Below, piece after piece: positions 1-9,878 of a DNA stretch of 61,360 nt (position 1 is the stretch's first letter; every line of letters begins with the position of its first letter). The stretch covers positions 344,916 to 406,275 of the forward strand of contig PJRA01000309.1 of assembly GCA_016987375.1 (NCBI GenBank). Direction: 5' to 3'. The notes below the pieces were generated by a model. The model was not told the DNA's origin. It saw only the letters and a list, made by a program, of their open reading frames with translations, and searched no databases. The DNA comes from Brachionus koreanus. Taxonomy: Eukaryota; Rotifera; Eurotatoria; Ploima; Brachionidae. Both the position numbers and the translations under genes were made by a program.

Positions 1-1083
1 TCTATTAAATGAGTTTCGGATTATACCAGCATCCAACTAGTCCTAAATTTCGCTAATCCAAGTTATCATATGAATATAGCCTGGCGATCTTATGTTTCCT
101 GATGGTGTAAAAGTGCGTTCTTCATTTATTTACCAATTTTGCCATCTCTCTTCATAAGCTTTTTTTAGAGACCTCATCCAACTATACGCGCTCTAGTTAC
201 ACAACTGGGTGAATCAATAATTTTTTGCTTATTTTCTGTCCATTTTCTAATTTGCTTGCTTTGTTTTTTGAATTGGATTTAACAAATTTAATAACTTTTA
301 GCTTAAAAGCTAAGCTATTTCGTAGATAACGAGTTCTCCCCATTTTAACATTTTAAAATTTAACACATTCATTAATCATTATATATATACTAATGCTTTC
401 AAAGTTAAAAAATATAGCTGTTTAAATGGGACTAAAGAAATAGAATTCTTTTATAAAAGATTAATTTAAAAAGATAAGCTGAATCTAAATTACTGAGCTT
501 TGACCACGCCTGAACATAAAGTACATAAACTTCATATGTTATTCAAAATTTCAGAATAAAATTACCTTGTTTCCCTTAATGTCACTTAATGTTTCATATA
601 ATGTTCAGGGGTTATTACTATTGCAAAAATTGCTTAGTTTCATATAATTTCATAGAAACATTAGATCATGTTTCATTTAAGTTCCTAGTGGGATATTATG
701 CGAGAAAATACGGTATTAAAAAAAGACCCCTTTACCATTCTATATACCTAATTTGCTTCACCTACGATATTTTATTTATAATAAAGTCTGCAATCTAGAC
801 ATTAGCTAACAATCTTATTCTAATATCTTTTTTATAATTTTTAATTTCATTTTGCTGTTCTAAGGCGGCCAAAATAAATATTATGCCAAGAATATTAAAG
901 CTTTTTAATTATACTTAAATTTAAACAATTTTTTTTTAAAATTTATAAAGTTAATAATTTTCATAGTGGAAAGTTCGAGGCAATTGATCTTGGTGATGTT
1001 TTGTTTAATGAATGGAAAAAATTTAAATTTGACAAGCGAATCTTCAGACAACTGCTTTAAAATAAATTTAATACTCTATACTC
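1..1083. other. AT-rich non-coding stretch
   Basis: No ORF here resembles a known protein. A 69-codon ORF at 589-798 and a 60-codon ORF starting at 966 have the composition expected of AT-rich random sequence. The right edge runs into a possible reverse-transcriptase relic that begins near 1084. Confidence 0.5.
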
Positions 1084-1548
1084 TTTTCATTTTGCAGATG
1101 ATATGGCTACTTTTTTTAATAAGGAAGAAATCTCCAAGATTCCATTGATAAGTACTTGAAAGAAGTTTGATTTCTTAAATGATGGTGTACGAGTCAAAAA
1201 AGCACTGTTATTTAAAACTTTTAATTCAAGACCTTGCATATAATATCTATCAAAAAGGATATGGGATCTGCAACTCAAAGCAATAGGAAACCTATACAAG
1301 TTTTTAATTTTATCAATTTTGGATTCACTTTTTTCAACTCTCTGTCAGAAACCAATTTTAAAAAGATTATAAGAAATTCAAAAGTCGGATCTATTTTGGG
1401 TTTGAATTATGACACCATAATGCACTACAAGACCTTTAGTAAACTTAAACAACTTACAGTTAAAGTCACATATAGATTTTTTTGTAGAAGAATGCAAAAA
1501 GGCTTCGAATCAAAACATATTGGATACCGTACTCCACTGTGTAATTGA
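1084..1548 (+). pseudogene. Possible decayed LINE reverse-transcriptase fragment
   Basis: Reading from 1088 gives HFADDMATFF; the FADD at 1091-1102 looks like the catalytic [YF]xDD box of a non-LTR retrotransposon reverse transcriptase. About 50 codons on there is a stop and a frame shift. The ORF from 1234 then carries ILGLNYDTIMHYKTFSKLKQ, which resembles the (L)GLxxD..M.(F/Y)..H segment that follows the polymerase core in LINE ORF2 proteins. The match is short and interrupted, so this is a relic at best. A chance ORF cannot be excluded. Confidence 0.35.
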
Positions 1549-1781
1549 AGCATAACTATTTCTTCTTTACTCTCAAATATTTAATCATGTTTATCATGTA
1601 ACTCTATCTAAATTTTACCTAATTTACTTTCCTATAGACTCTATTATAATCAAACTTTTTTCCTATTTTTTCTTTTTACTTAATAAAATTAATAATTAAT
1701 AAATGAATAAATTAATTAGGTTTTATATTTATTTAAAAAAAAAAATTCTTAAATTTTTTGAAAAAATTATTTTTCTTAAGT

Positions 1782-2132
1782 TTAAAAAAAATATATATAT
1801 AATAAAAAAGAGTACAAAAAATAATTTTGGCTCATGGTCGATGACCAATTTTTTTCCATTTTACCAAAAGAATCATAATTTTTGTTGCAAAAATCAACAT
1901 TACATATTTTAGTTGATTTGAAATTTCTAATTGCTTCATCTACATCGTACAGACATGTTTGATAAAAGAAATTATCTTTTATACCCAAAAAGCAATAAAG
2001 TTGGTTTTGTAAGCATTCAGTAATTTGAATATTTGTCCTATTGAGTGTACAATTTCGACAAAAAAAGCATGATAAAGACATGGCGAAGCCAATATTGAAT
2101 ATTGATATCAAAAAGATTTCTTTAGATTTCAT
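1782..2132 (-). CDS. Ly6/uPAR-like small secreted or GPI-anchored protein
   Basis: A 116-residue protein in one exon. The N-terminus is a basic residue pair followed by a hydrophobic stretch (about residues 5-21), a credible signal peptide. The middle is cysteine-rich: a CxxCxxC cluster, two Cys spaced by six residues, a single Cys, and a closing CNVDFCN. A terminal C....CN signature is typical of Ly6/three-finger domains. The last 15 residues are again hydrophobic, as in a GPI-attachment signal. Known members are extracellular and membrane-tethered; no specific ligand can be inferred. No close orthologue is recognised, and the cysteine spacing is not a perfect Ly6 fit, so the family call is moderate. 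The start is the only ATG ahead of the signal peptide. Confidence 0.55.
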   Translation of the reverse strand: MKSKEIFLISIFNIGFAMSLSCFFCRNCTLNRTNIQITECLQNQLYCFLGIKDNFFYQTCLYDVDEAIRNFKSTKICNVDFCNKNYDSFGKMEKNWSSTMSQNYFLYSFLLYIYFF

Positions 2133-2893
2133 TTTTTATAAGATTTCTTTAAAAAATATCGATTTAAATATATTAATCTAAGATACAATAAATAAATATT
2201 TATTTTATAAAGCTTAAATATATTAGATTGATTTGCGTAAGTTAATTTAGTTTATTGAAAAATCTGTCTTTTAGCTTAACTCTTATAGCTTTTTTAAAAC
2301 TTGATTTGCGAAAGCAAAAAAAACAAAAGTCTCTAAAATTTCTTTAAAGAAATTTAATTAAGAATAAGATTATGATAACATTTTTCGTAAATTAAATTTT
2401 CACTAGTAAAGGAAACCAAATTTCTAAACGAACGAAGTATGGGTTAACTTTTAGGAAGTAATAAAGCAAATTTAAAATGAAAAATTTTTATTAAACTATC
2501 GATTGAAATTTAGAAAAAAACTCAAATTTTATTAAATGACCAACAAATTAACAATTTATTTTACATTTGATCCAAATAAAATGTTTAATCTAATATTTTT
2601 TATTTTTAGTGCTGATGATATAAATTTTTTTTTACAAGTATTCGATCAACAATAGAATAATAATGAAAAATAATACTCGCATTATTTTAATTTATAAAAT
2701 CATTCAATACTAGACAGAAAAAAATTATAGACCTGTAATTAATTTAAATTTTGAAATGAATTAAAAAAAAAGTTTATTTTATTAATAATTAATGAAAATA
2801 AAAATTTAAATAGACAAATCTAAATTTTTTGAAATTTATTGATTCAATTAAAACTCATTAACTTTTAATCCAAAAAAAATTGAATTTTTTTAT
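2133..2893. other. AT-rich intergenic stretch
   Basis: Lies between two minus-strand genes. It holds homopolymer-rich AT sequence only; no gene or clear repeat is seen. The promoter of the Ly6-like gene should be at its left edge and the 3' UTR of the Nudix gene at its right edge. Confidence 0.4.
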
Positions 2894-3724
2894 TTAAGAA
2901 TTCTTGCTATGATGTTCGATATAACTTCTTGTCGACTTTTTTAAATAATTATCTAGAAAGTCATAAATATTCTCGTTGGTAAGCGGGTCTTGTTTGTCGA
3001 CTTCAAATTGAGGTATTCTCGAATGAAGCACAGAGCTAATAATGATGCACATAAGAGCAGTAGCACCCCAAGTAGTTATTTGTCTTCCAGCAACTAAATC
3101 ATCAAAATAATGAACTGTAAACATGTCTTTACCTCGCTTAAAAATTTCGCTTTTGTATCTTTCATTTTTTATAAATCGATCTGTGGGAAGTTCGAATACA
3201 AAGTCGACTTCATGTTTTGACAGATCAGGAGTAAACATGGTATCATTAAAATAAGCTACAACTGGGGTAATTAAGTTACCTCTTGTGGTAAGAATAGGAC
3301 ACAATTCGGCCAAAAAAGTAACTTGATCTTGTTCAAGGCCTATTTCCTCTTTAGCCTCTCTTAGAGCGGTCTCAACATCGTTTGCATCAGTTGAATCACG
3401 CATTCCTCCAACAAAGCAAATTTGTCCTTTAAAAGAATTGACCAGATCGGTTCTTTTTGTTAAAGTGAAAAAACTTCTTGGTACATAATGTCCTTGGGAG
3501 TTTTTCTCCAAACGGGTACTTATTGGGACAAGCACTGATGACCGTTTAAATTTAGCAAAGTCTTTATTCTTAGAGAGCAGAAATTCGAAATGATTTGGTC
3601 GATTGAATGGCAAAAAAGTTTGCTTTAAATATTCAATTTTTGGATCATCTTCTAAAGTAGTGTAAAATCTTTTTCTAATAGACAATTGCTTTAATTTTGA
3701 TAGAAATTCTTTAGAAATATTCAT
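2894..3724 (-). CDS. Nudix hydrolase, NUDT7/NUDT8-type CoA diphosphatase
   Basis: A 276-residue single-exon protein. The Nudix box runs at about residues 106-130 and reads GGMRDSTDANDVETALREAK then EEIGL, keeping the catalytic REAKEE core. It is preceded by FFTLTKRTDLVNSFKGQICF, the extra motif that marks the coenzyme A-specific Nudix subfamily; the usual FPGG is FVGG here. Members cleave CoA and acyl-CoA to 3',5'-ADP and phosphopantetheine in peroxisomes or mitochondria. There is no C-terminal SKL peroxisomal signal. The N-terminus (MNISKEFLSKLKQLSIRKRF) is basic and amphipathic, which suggests mitochondrial import as for NUDT8. The start is the first true ATG; a splice-acceptor-like TTGTTAG lies 27 bp upstream. 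Confidence 0.85.
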   Translation of the reverse strand: MNISKEFLSKLKQLSIRKRFYTTLEDDPKIEYLKQTFLPFNRPNHFEFLLSKNKDFAKFKRSSVLVPISTRLEKNSQGHYVPRSFFTLTKRTDLVNSFKGQICFVGGMRDSTDANDVETALREAKEEIGLEQDQVTFLAELCPILTTRGNLITPVVAYFNDTMFTPDLSKHEVDFVFELPTDRFIKNERYKSEIFKRGKDMFTVHYFDDLVAGRQITTWGATALMCIIISSVLHSRIPQFEVDKQDPLTNENIYDFLDNYLKKSTRSYIEHHSKNS

Positions 3725-3921
3725 ATTTAAAATTTTAATATTTTTTTCTACTAACAAACTTACATTGCTTTATTACGAATTATTCAAAATTGCTTAATTA
3801 ACTAAGCTTTAGCTTAATTCATTTTAAAAAAATCAGGCCAAATTTAGCGATAAAATCAAAAAAAAAAATTAAAAATTTTGTTTATTTATTTTATTATTTT
3901 AAAAAATTGAAATATTAAAAA

Positions 3922-4425
3922 TTATAAATGATCTCGCATAAAGCGCTTTTTTTTTGCCTCTAAATAAATTTTCGATTCATAATCAGATTCTGTGATTAGC
4001 TTGGTACTTGCCATCGAGTTTGAAGTATTTTTTTCAATTGAGTCTAGCATTCGCATTGATATATCATCATAAAATTGTTCTTCGGCAAAATAATCTTTAA
4101 TTTGTTGTTCTTTTTCGAGTTGTTTTTTGTATTTTTTAGCTTCTTCCTTCAAAATTCTTCTGGGATTTTTGAGACCAATAATCCAACAACAAACGCCAAT
4201 CAATGATACTAGCAGGCAGAATGCTGTGAGAGCGACTAAAATGGCTGACCATATGGGAAAAAAACCGAAGAATAACGAGTCTGGATCATGACGTGGAGTC
4301 GAAGCAACTGTAGTTGTTGAGTGTCTGTAGGTTAGAAAGTATTCCTCGTCATATTTGTGCTTGTAGTGAGATGGCGGTAAGAAATGTGCCCTAGGCAAAC
4401 AAATCAACATTAAAATTAAATACAT
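3922..4425 (-). CDS. Single-pass membrane protein of unknown family
   Basis: A 167-residue single-exon protein that I do not recognise. Residues 1-14 are hydrophobic and may be a signal peptide. A short extracellular or lumenal part rich in Tyr, His, Thr and Pro follows. One strong transmembrane segment (about 55-84) ends in Cys-Cys-Trp. The cytosolic tail of about 80 residues is highly charged, probably a coiled coil (the ILKEEAKKYKKQLEKEQQIK stretch), and ends in a basic stretch. This fits a type I membrane adaptor, but no domain supports a function. It lies about 200 bp upstream of the Nudix gene on the same strand. Confidence 0.6.
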   Translation of the reverse strand: MYLILMLICLPRAHFLPPSHYKHKYDEEYFLTYRHSTTTVASTPRHDPDSLFFGFFPIWSAILVALTAFCLLVSLIGVCCWIIGLKNPRRILKEEAKKYKKQLEKEQQIKDYFAEEQFYDDISMRMLDSIEKNTSNSMASTKLITESDYESKIYLEAKKKRFMRDHL

Positions 4426-6030
4426 TTTATTTAAAAGTATAATCTATTCTAATCGAGTGCAGTCTATCAAGTTTAAAAAACATTAATGGTCTTTTTTCAA
4501 TCAGGTTAAAGATCTTACTTCTTGTCGACCAAAAATTTGTCTTATGATCGTATTTTTACCTCGATACAACAAAACTATTTAATTAACTGAGTCGTGAGGA
4601 AAAAAAATGTTCTATTAAAAATAATGATAAACAAATTCGTTGATATACACTAAACACTAACCTCTATTGAGCATTTAAAAGAGGTTTAAACACAAAGAGT
4701 GGCTCCAGATTCCGACTGAGTACGTACAAAAATTGATTGAATCAATGCCAAAAAGAGTTTTAGCTTGTTGTAAGGCCAAAGGCGGACATTTCAAATATTA
4801 AATTTTAAAAATTTTGTTTATTATTAATTGTATAGCTTTTTTCTTTTTTGTATATTTTCTGTGATTTTTTTTTGGTTTTACGTTATTGGATTGATCACAG
4901 GTAAATATTTTAAAGGAAAACCGCTTTTTTATTATTTTACTGCCTTTAATACACATAAAAACAATCTTTGTGTTATCAAATAGAAAAATTTCTAAACTTT
5001 TGCAAAATACTGTATAAGCTTATTTGGATAAATATTTATTCAATTGAAGAAAAACATAATTATTACTGAGATAGCTATTAAAGTTGTCAAGTTCATTTGT
5101 TAGCTTTCATTATTTTCAAATTGTATCAAAATAAAATAAAATGATAGAAGTTTTGTTTAATTATTAATTAAATTTAAAAAAAAATCTTAAAATTAAGCTT
5201 TTGATTTTTTCATTTTCTTTTTAAATGCTTGATGAAATATTCAAAAATGAACTTTTTTATTAACCACTTTTTTAAGTTGATTGTTTCAATAAGAATTCAA
5301 TTACGAATAAAAAAATTAATTGGTTTGAAATTTAAATCTTTCAGTTAATATATAAACTTAAAAGTTCATAATTTAAATCTATAAAAATTTTTGAATAGAA
5401 GAAATTTTCTCTAAAAATTTTTATATCAAAATTATTTTTAATGAGCAAAATAAGCTTAGTTTATTGAATTAAAATTTATTTTCGATTAGAAGGCTCTTTA
5501 AATTTTTTGAAAAAAACATATACAAATTGAAATTATTATTAATAAGAATTAGAAATAATTTTTAAAAACGCTATTACAATCTTTGTATCAATATTTGATA
5601 TTTCCAACAACTCTGTAATTTGTAACGTATTTAGAATGAAAAATGCAGAAAATTTATTTAAGCAGAAAAATTTTATTTTCAAAAAAAAAAAATTAGAATC
5701 CTTTTGTTTTGAAAAAATAATATCAGTAAAGGTAAAATGGCGACATATGGTATCAAGTCCAGAGTGGACAGTTTTAAAGGGGATATTTTTTAGGCATATA
5801 CGAAATTTGCTTTCGAGTTACTTCACATTTTTGGCCTTATCCAATTATCCTAATTTTTCTTCGTTTTTTTTACTTGTTCTTAACACTCTACAGTATCGTG
5901 CTGATGTTACTATTTAAGAAATTATCATCTTCAGGATGAGCAACGGTACCAAGAGTGAAGCAAGATTTATCGTCAAAAATAAATTCATATCTGCCATATT
6001 TCTCAATCATCTGACAATATTTACTGCCTT
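4426..6030. other. AT-rich intergenic stretch
   Basis: No supported gene. The ORF at 5636-5917 has no recognisable domain and is Phe/Lys-rich as expected of AT-rich DNA. The right end runs into a dispersed repeat near 6037. Confidence 0.4.
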
Positions 6031-6036
6031 CTTCTA

Positions 6037-6137
6037 TTCTGGTAAAATACTGCAAATATAGCATAATTTGAATTTGGAAAAATTTGACTGTATTGCATTT
6101 TGCACATCATTAGCACACAGGTCTTGTGTTAATTAAT
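6037..6137 (+). repeat. Dispersed repeat, 'gcattttgca' family, copy 1
   Basis: The block from ttctggtaaaa to gcattttgca closely matches a block at about 46700-46790 (shared order: ttctggtaaaa, gcataattt.aatttgg, aaatttg.ctgta.tgca). A weaker match lies at about 60790-60905. Three copies in non-coding DNA mark a short interspersed family. Its boundaries and type are unknown. Confidence 0.55.
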
Positions 6138-6501
6138 GTCAAATGATTCTAATGTCAAAAAAACTAATACCAAAATATTTTACTGTTATTTTTAATTTAA
6201 TAAAATAATGCTAAATTGATTTATTACACATTTTCAAAATAAGAAAATAATGCCAAAAAAAACTAATGATAATGATAAAATAATGACAAAAAAATTTATT
6301 TTAAGAAAAAATAAATATTAAAAACCAGAATTTCTAGAGATACCTTTTTTTTATTGTAGAATTTATCTTTAATCTATTCAAAAAATAAAACATTAACTTT
6401 GATATCAAAAAGATTATTTATATTTTTTTAATTTCCAAATTTAAAAATAAAAAATAGATATGTTTTAACAATACTATCTTAAAACAAAGCTAACTAAAAT
6501 T

Positions 6502-8402
6502 TTAACTTATAACATCTTTATTGTCATCGAATTCATCATCGCTGGCCTCTTCTTCGTACGATCCACTACTTCTCCTAGACAAAAATTTATCAATTAACCT
6601 ATTTGCTTTATTTGAAACTTCACAATTGGATGAATGTTGCAATACACTAAGTGTATTCGGCACTTAATTATTCAATTTTAATAAATTTTTTTTTTTTTAA
6701 CATTTTAATATTACAATCAAGATCCATTATGGTCACTTTTAAAACATTCTGCAAACATTCTCCCACTGATTCAAAGATACCCAAACATAAATTTTGAATT
6801 GAAAAATCCTCGATTTTAATAAGATGTTTATCAATTATTTCCAAAACGCTTAAATTTACCAAATAGTGCATTTGATCCTTATTTCCGCCTGAAAACGCAT
6901 TCGCAATTACCCATAGAGCCTCTTTTTTAACATTAAAACTTGCAATTTTGGCCAATTCAATAATCTTCGGCATAATACCACAGTCGAATACTTGCTGAAT
7001 TTGAGATTGAGTTCCGGCAGTTATATTCGATATGGTCCAACAAATTTCTTTTTGAATATTGCATTTATCAATTTCCAGACAATTTTTTAAGTCTTTGAGT
7101 ACGTCTAGGTCCAATATAATCTGTGTTTGTTCATCACTGCCCGAAGCTATGTTGCCAATTATTCTCAGAGTTGGTGTTACAACTTTGATTGATGGATTTG
7201 TAAGTTTACTTGTGACATTTTTTATAGTAATGTTATCCAAAAACAACTGTATCTGTGAGGTACTACCATCGCTCAAATAACTCAGTCCCCATAAAACATC
7301 TGTCAGTATTTCTTCATTTGAATCATAATCAACAAGATATCTGTCTAATATTGGCATGGCTTCTTTCACTTTATCAAAATTGACTGATGGTTTAAATCGG
7401 AATAAGTTTGTCAGACACCAAACTGAGTTTTTCAAAAACGACATTGATTTTGTTTTATCATTTAGAATTCTTGATTAATTTAATTTAATAAATTTAAACT
7501 ATTTTTCAAAAAATAAACTTTGAATATAAAGGTAATTTTAAAAGCACCTAAAATTTCTAGTTTATTATTTTAAATATTTCGGTCAAAAATTTTTTTTTCA
7601 ATGTTAAAAAAAAATCTGAATACTTTAAAAGTGGCGGTAAAATTCCGTGATCAAGCACCAAATCACGGGATTTTGCTCCATCCCCAGCTATGTTACCCAA
7701 AGCCCAAACACTTTGCTCTTGAACATCGTTCGATTTAGAACTCATTAGATCAATAAATTTTGGAATAGCACCAGCGTTTACAACTGCCTGTGTCTGACTT
7801 GAGATACCAGAAGCAATATTAGTCAAAGACCAAACACATTCAAATTGAATTTTAGAATCATTACAGTTCAATAGATCAATAAGTTTGGGTATAAGCCCGG
7901 ATTTGATTATTTCGTCTATTGGAGGATTGGATTGTTTTGAAAGCAATTTTCGCACTTCAACAATACCAATTAACTGCTGCTCTTTAGTTCCTTCCATTAT
8001 TAAATGTATAAATTCTGGTTTTAATTTCTAATAAATCACATGTATAGAAAAATTTTTATTTATCATGTAAGAAATTTTTACATTTTTTTGACCCGTTTGA
8101 TCCTCTGAGTCTTCTTCAAATTCTTGATCTAGCAGTGATGGTGAATCTACACTTGGTTTTGTTTGCGGTAAGGATTTTTGACCTCGGCCTACCATGTCCA
8201 TCATTTCATAATCAGGTATTATCTGATTGAAATGCAAAGTGCATTTGGCACAAATTTTAGAGCTAGATTTTCTGATGCACTCGTGACAAAATGTATGTCC
8301 GCAAGGTATGAGACATTCAGGTCTAGTAGCATAGTGATCATAGTTTTTATTGCATAATGTGCAAAAAGTAATTTCCTTTTTCCTGTCAATTAACAATACC
8401 AT
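6502..8402 (-). CDS. RING finger fused to importin-alpha ARM repeats, IBB absent
   Basis: Exons, in transcript order: 8402-8082, 8027-7624, 7469-6715, 6662-6502; all introns are GT..AG and in frame; 546 residues. Residues 14-54 form a canonical C3HC4 RING (CTLC...PCGHTFCHEC...CAKC). A short acidic linker (residues 80-107) is followed directly by importin-alpha ARM repeats: RKLLSKQSNPPID, then the helix-3 signatures WSLTNIASG, WALGNIAGDG, WCLTNLF, WGLSYLSDG, IGNIASG, WTISNITAG and WVIANAFSGG. The W..N pairs form the NLS-binding groove. The last repeat and an acidic tail resemble the CAS-binding end of importin-alpha. The N-terminal importin-beta-binding domain is missing, and the RING takes its place. 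Known RINGs recruit E2 enzymes and ARM grooves bind NLS peptides, so an E3 ligase for NLS-bearing cargo is the natural inference. The joining intron is 54 nt. Only 30 bp separate it from the first internal ATG, with no stop or poly(A) signal in the joined frame. Confidence 0.8.
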
Positions 8403-9160
8403 TTTTTAAAAAAAATAAAATTAAGAAAACAATCTTAAACGATTTATTTTTCAGATAAATATTTGTTGGCATTGGATACACGATCTTAAGAAAAATTGAA
8501 TGTAGCTTAATTATGCAATTGAGCAAAAAAATTTTCGGATTTATTTGATATCTCTCAACAGGTAGTCATGGCAATTGTTTTCACTTAAGTATTGTCAAGT
8601 CCTGTGAAGAATTCATTTAGAAAATTTTAAAATCTTGTGAAAAAAAAAAATTCGATATTGTGAAAATTTTTAAAATAACATACCTAATGCCTTTGGTTGA
8701 TAAACATTTGAAAATAGAACTATTTTAAGGCTTAAAAAAATTAAATAGAAATTTTTTTATTTTTTTGTTTTTTTCGACTAATTTAATTTTAGAATTAATT
8801 CAAAACTAATTCATTTATTTAACAATCAAGGACTCAAGGCGCTTTTCCATCATTTTTATGCAAGCAACATATGTTGTAAAATTGTTTGCTAAAATTATTG
8901 AATATCAAATTAAATATAACACAGATAAAATAAGACCAATATCTTGTGTAATTTTTTAAAAAAATAACAATCAAAGTTGTTTGATAAAAAATTTAGAAAA
9001 GAAATTTTCTTTAGTTAGATTTATAAAATTTAAAATTTAAATAATTCTGATCATTTTTTAAATTTAATATGAGAAAATATTTAAAGCCTTATTTTTTTGT
9101 TGTCACAAGTATATAAAAATAGGCATAGATATTGTTTAAAAAATCCTTCTCCATAGCAAG
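8403..9160. other. AT-rich intergenic stretch
   Basis: Upstream region of the RING-importin gene. No gene, RNA or clear repeat is seen before the retrotransposon-like fragment that begins near 9160. Confidence 0.4.
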
Positions 9161-9440
9161 GAAGAAGGTTCAGTATTCGGATATTGATGCTTTACACAGC
9201 ACCGGTAAGACCTAATCTTGAGTTTAGCATAAGTTCATGTTGTGCCTTACTTTCATGGTGATCATTCCTTAACAAAAAACCTCGACAAATAACAAAGCAA
9301 TTTTATTGCCATAGCCTCAAAGAAGCTTTATCCGAAAGGATCCTAGTAGCTATTTACTACTAGTCCTAGAACTATTATTGTCTTACGTAATTTTATTTGA
9401 AAGGTTGGAATTGAAACAGATTTATTAATTTAAATGGAAT
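9160..9440 (+). pseudogene. Decayed LINE ORF2 C-terminal fragment
   Basis: One frame reads LYTAPVRPNLEFSISSCC, matching the LY..LVRPxLEY.. block that follows the reverse-transcriptase palm in non-LTR retrotransposons. A later stretch (FERLELKQIY) resembles the Y.eRL..L.L block. Several stops and frame changes show it is dead. Family placement (jockey/CR1-like) is not possible from so little. Confidence 0.45.
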
Positions 9441-9878
9441 ATTTTTTGGAGCAAATTAATAAAGATTTGAAAAACTTTGTTCAAAACTGTTAAAATTTGG
9501 GTTTTTGTCAGAAAATTAGAAAATTTCTCAACTTGAAGGTTTAAAAAGTCGAAGGTTTTTTAAAGTCTTTTTTTAAAAATTAATTTTTTTTTAAAAGAAA
9601 TAAAATTTTTTTATAAAACTAAACATCTTATTAATTAAAATTCTTAGAAAATTTAAATTTATTTTCAGAAAAAAATATTTAATTTGTCTATAACCATCAT
9701 AAATATAAATAACTAAATTTGAAATTTTTATTAACAATCAGCCGGGCTTTCTACTTTAAACAACTAGAAAAAAATACCAAAAATAAAATTTAAATTAATT
9801 AGAATTCTTATTATTATTTTATCAAAAATTAAAATCATAAAAAAAATGACTATTCAATTACATTTAAATTGCTAATTT
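9441..9878. other. AT-rich intergenic stretch
   Basis: Nothing recognisable; probably includes the 3' UTR of the disordered-protein gene at its right edge. Confidence 0.4.

Noticed and set aside
5636..5917. 93-codon plus-strand ORF
   Set aside because: No domain, low complexity, no flanking gene structure.
8028..8402. RING protein and importin-alpha-like gene as two separate genes
   Set aside because: The RING frame would end in an AT-rich run straight through a good GT donor, and the ARM gene would lack its first repeat. Splicing the 54-nt intron gives one continuous frame and restores the first ARM helix.
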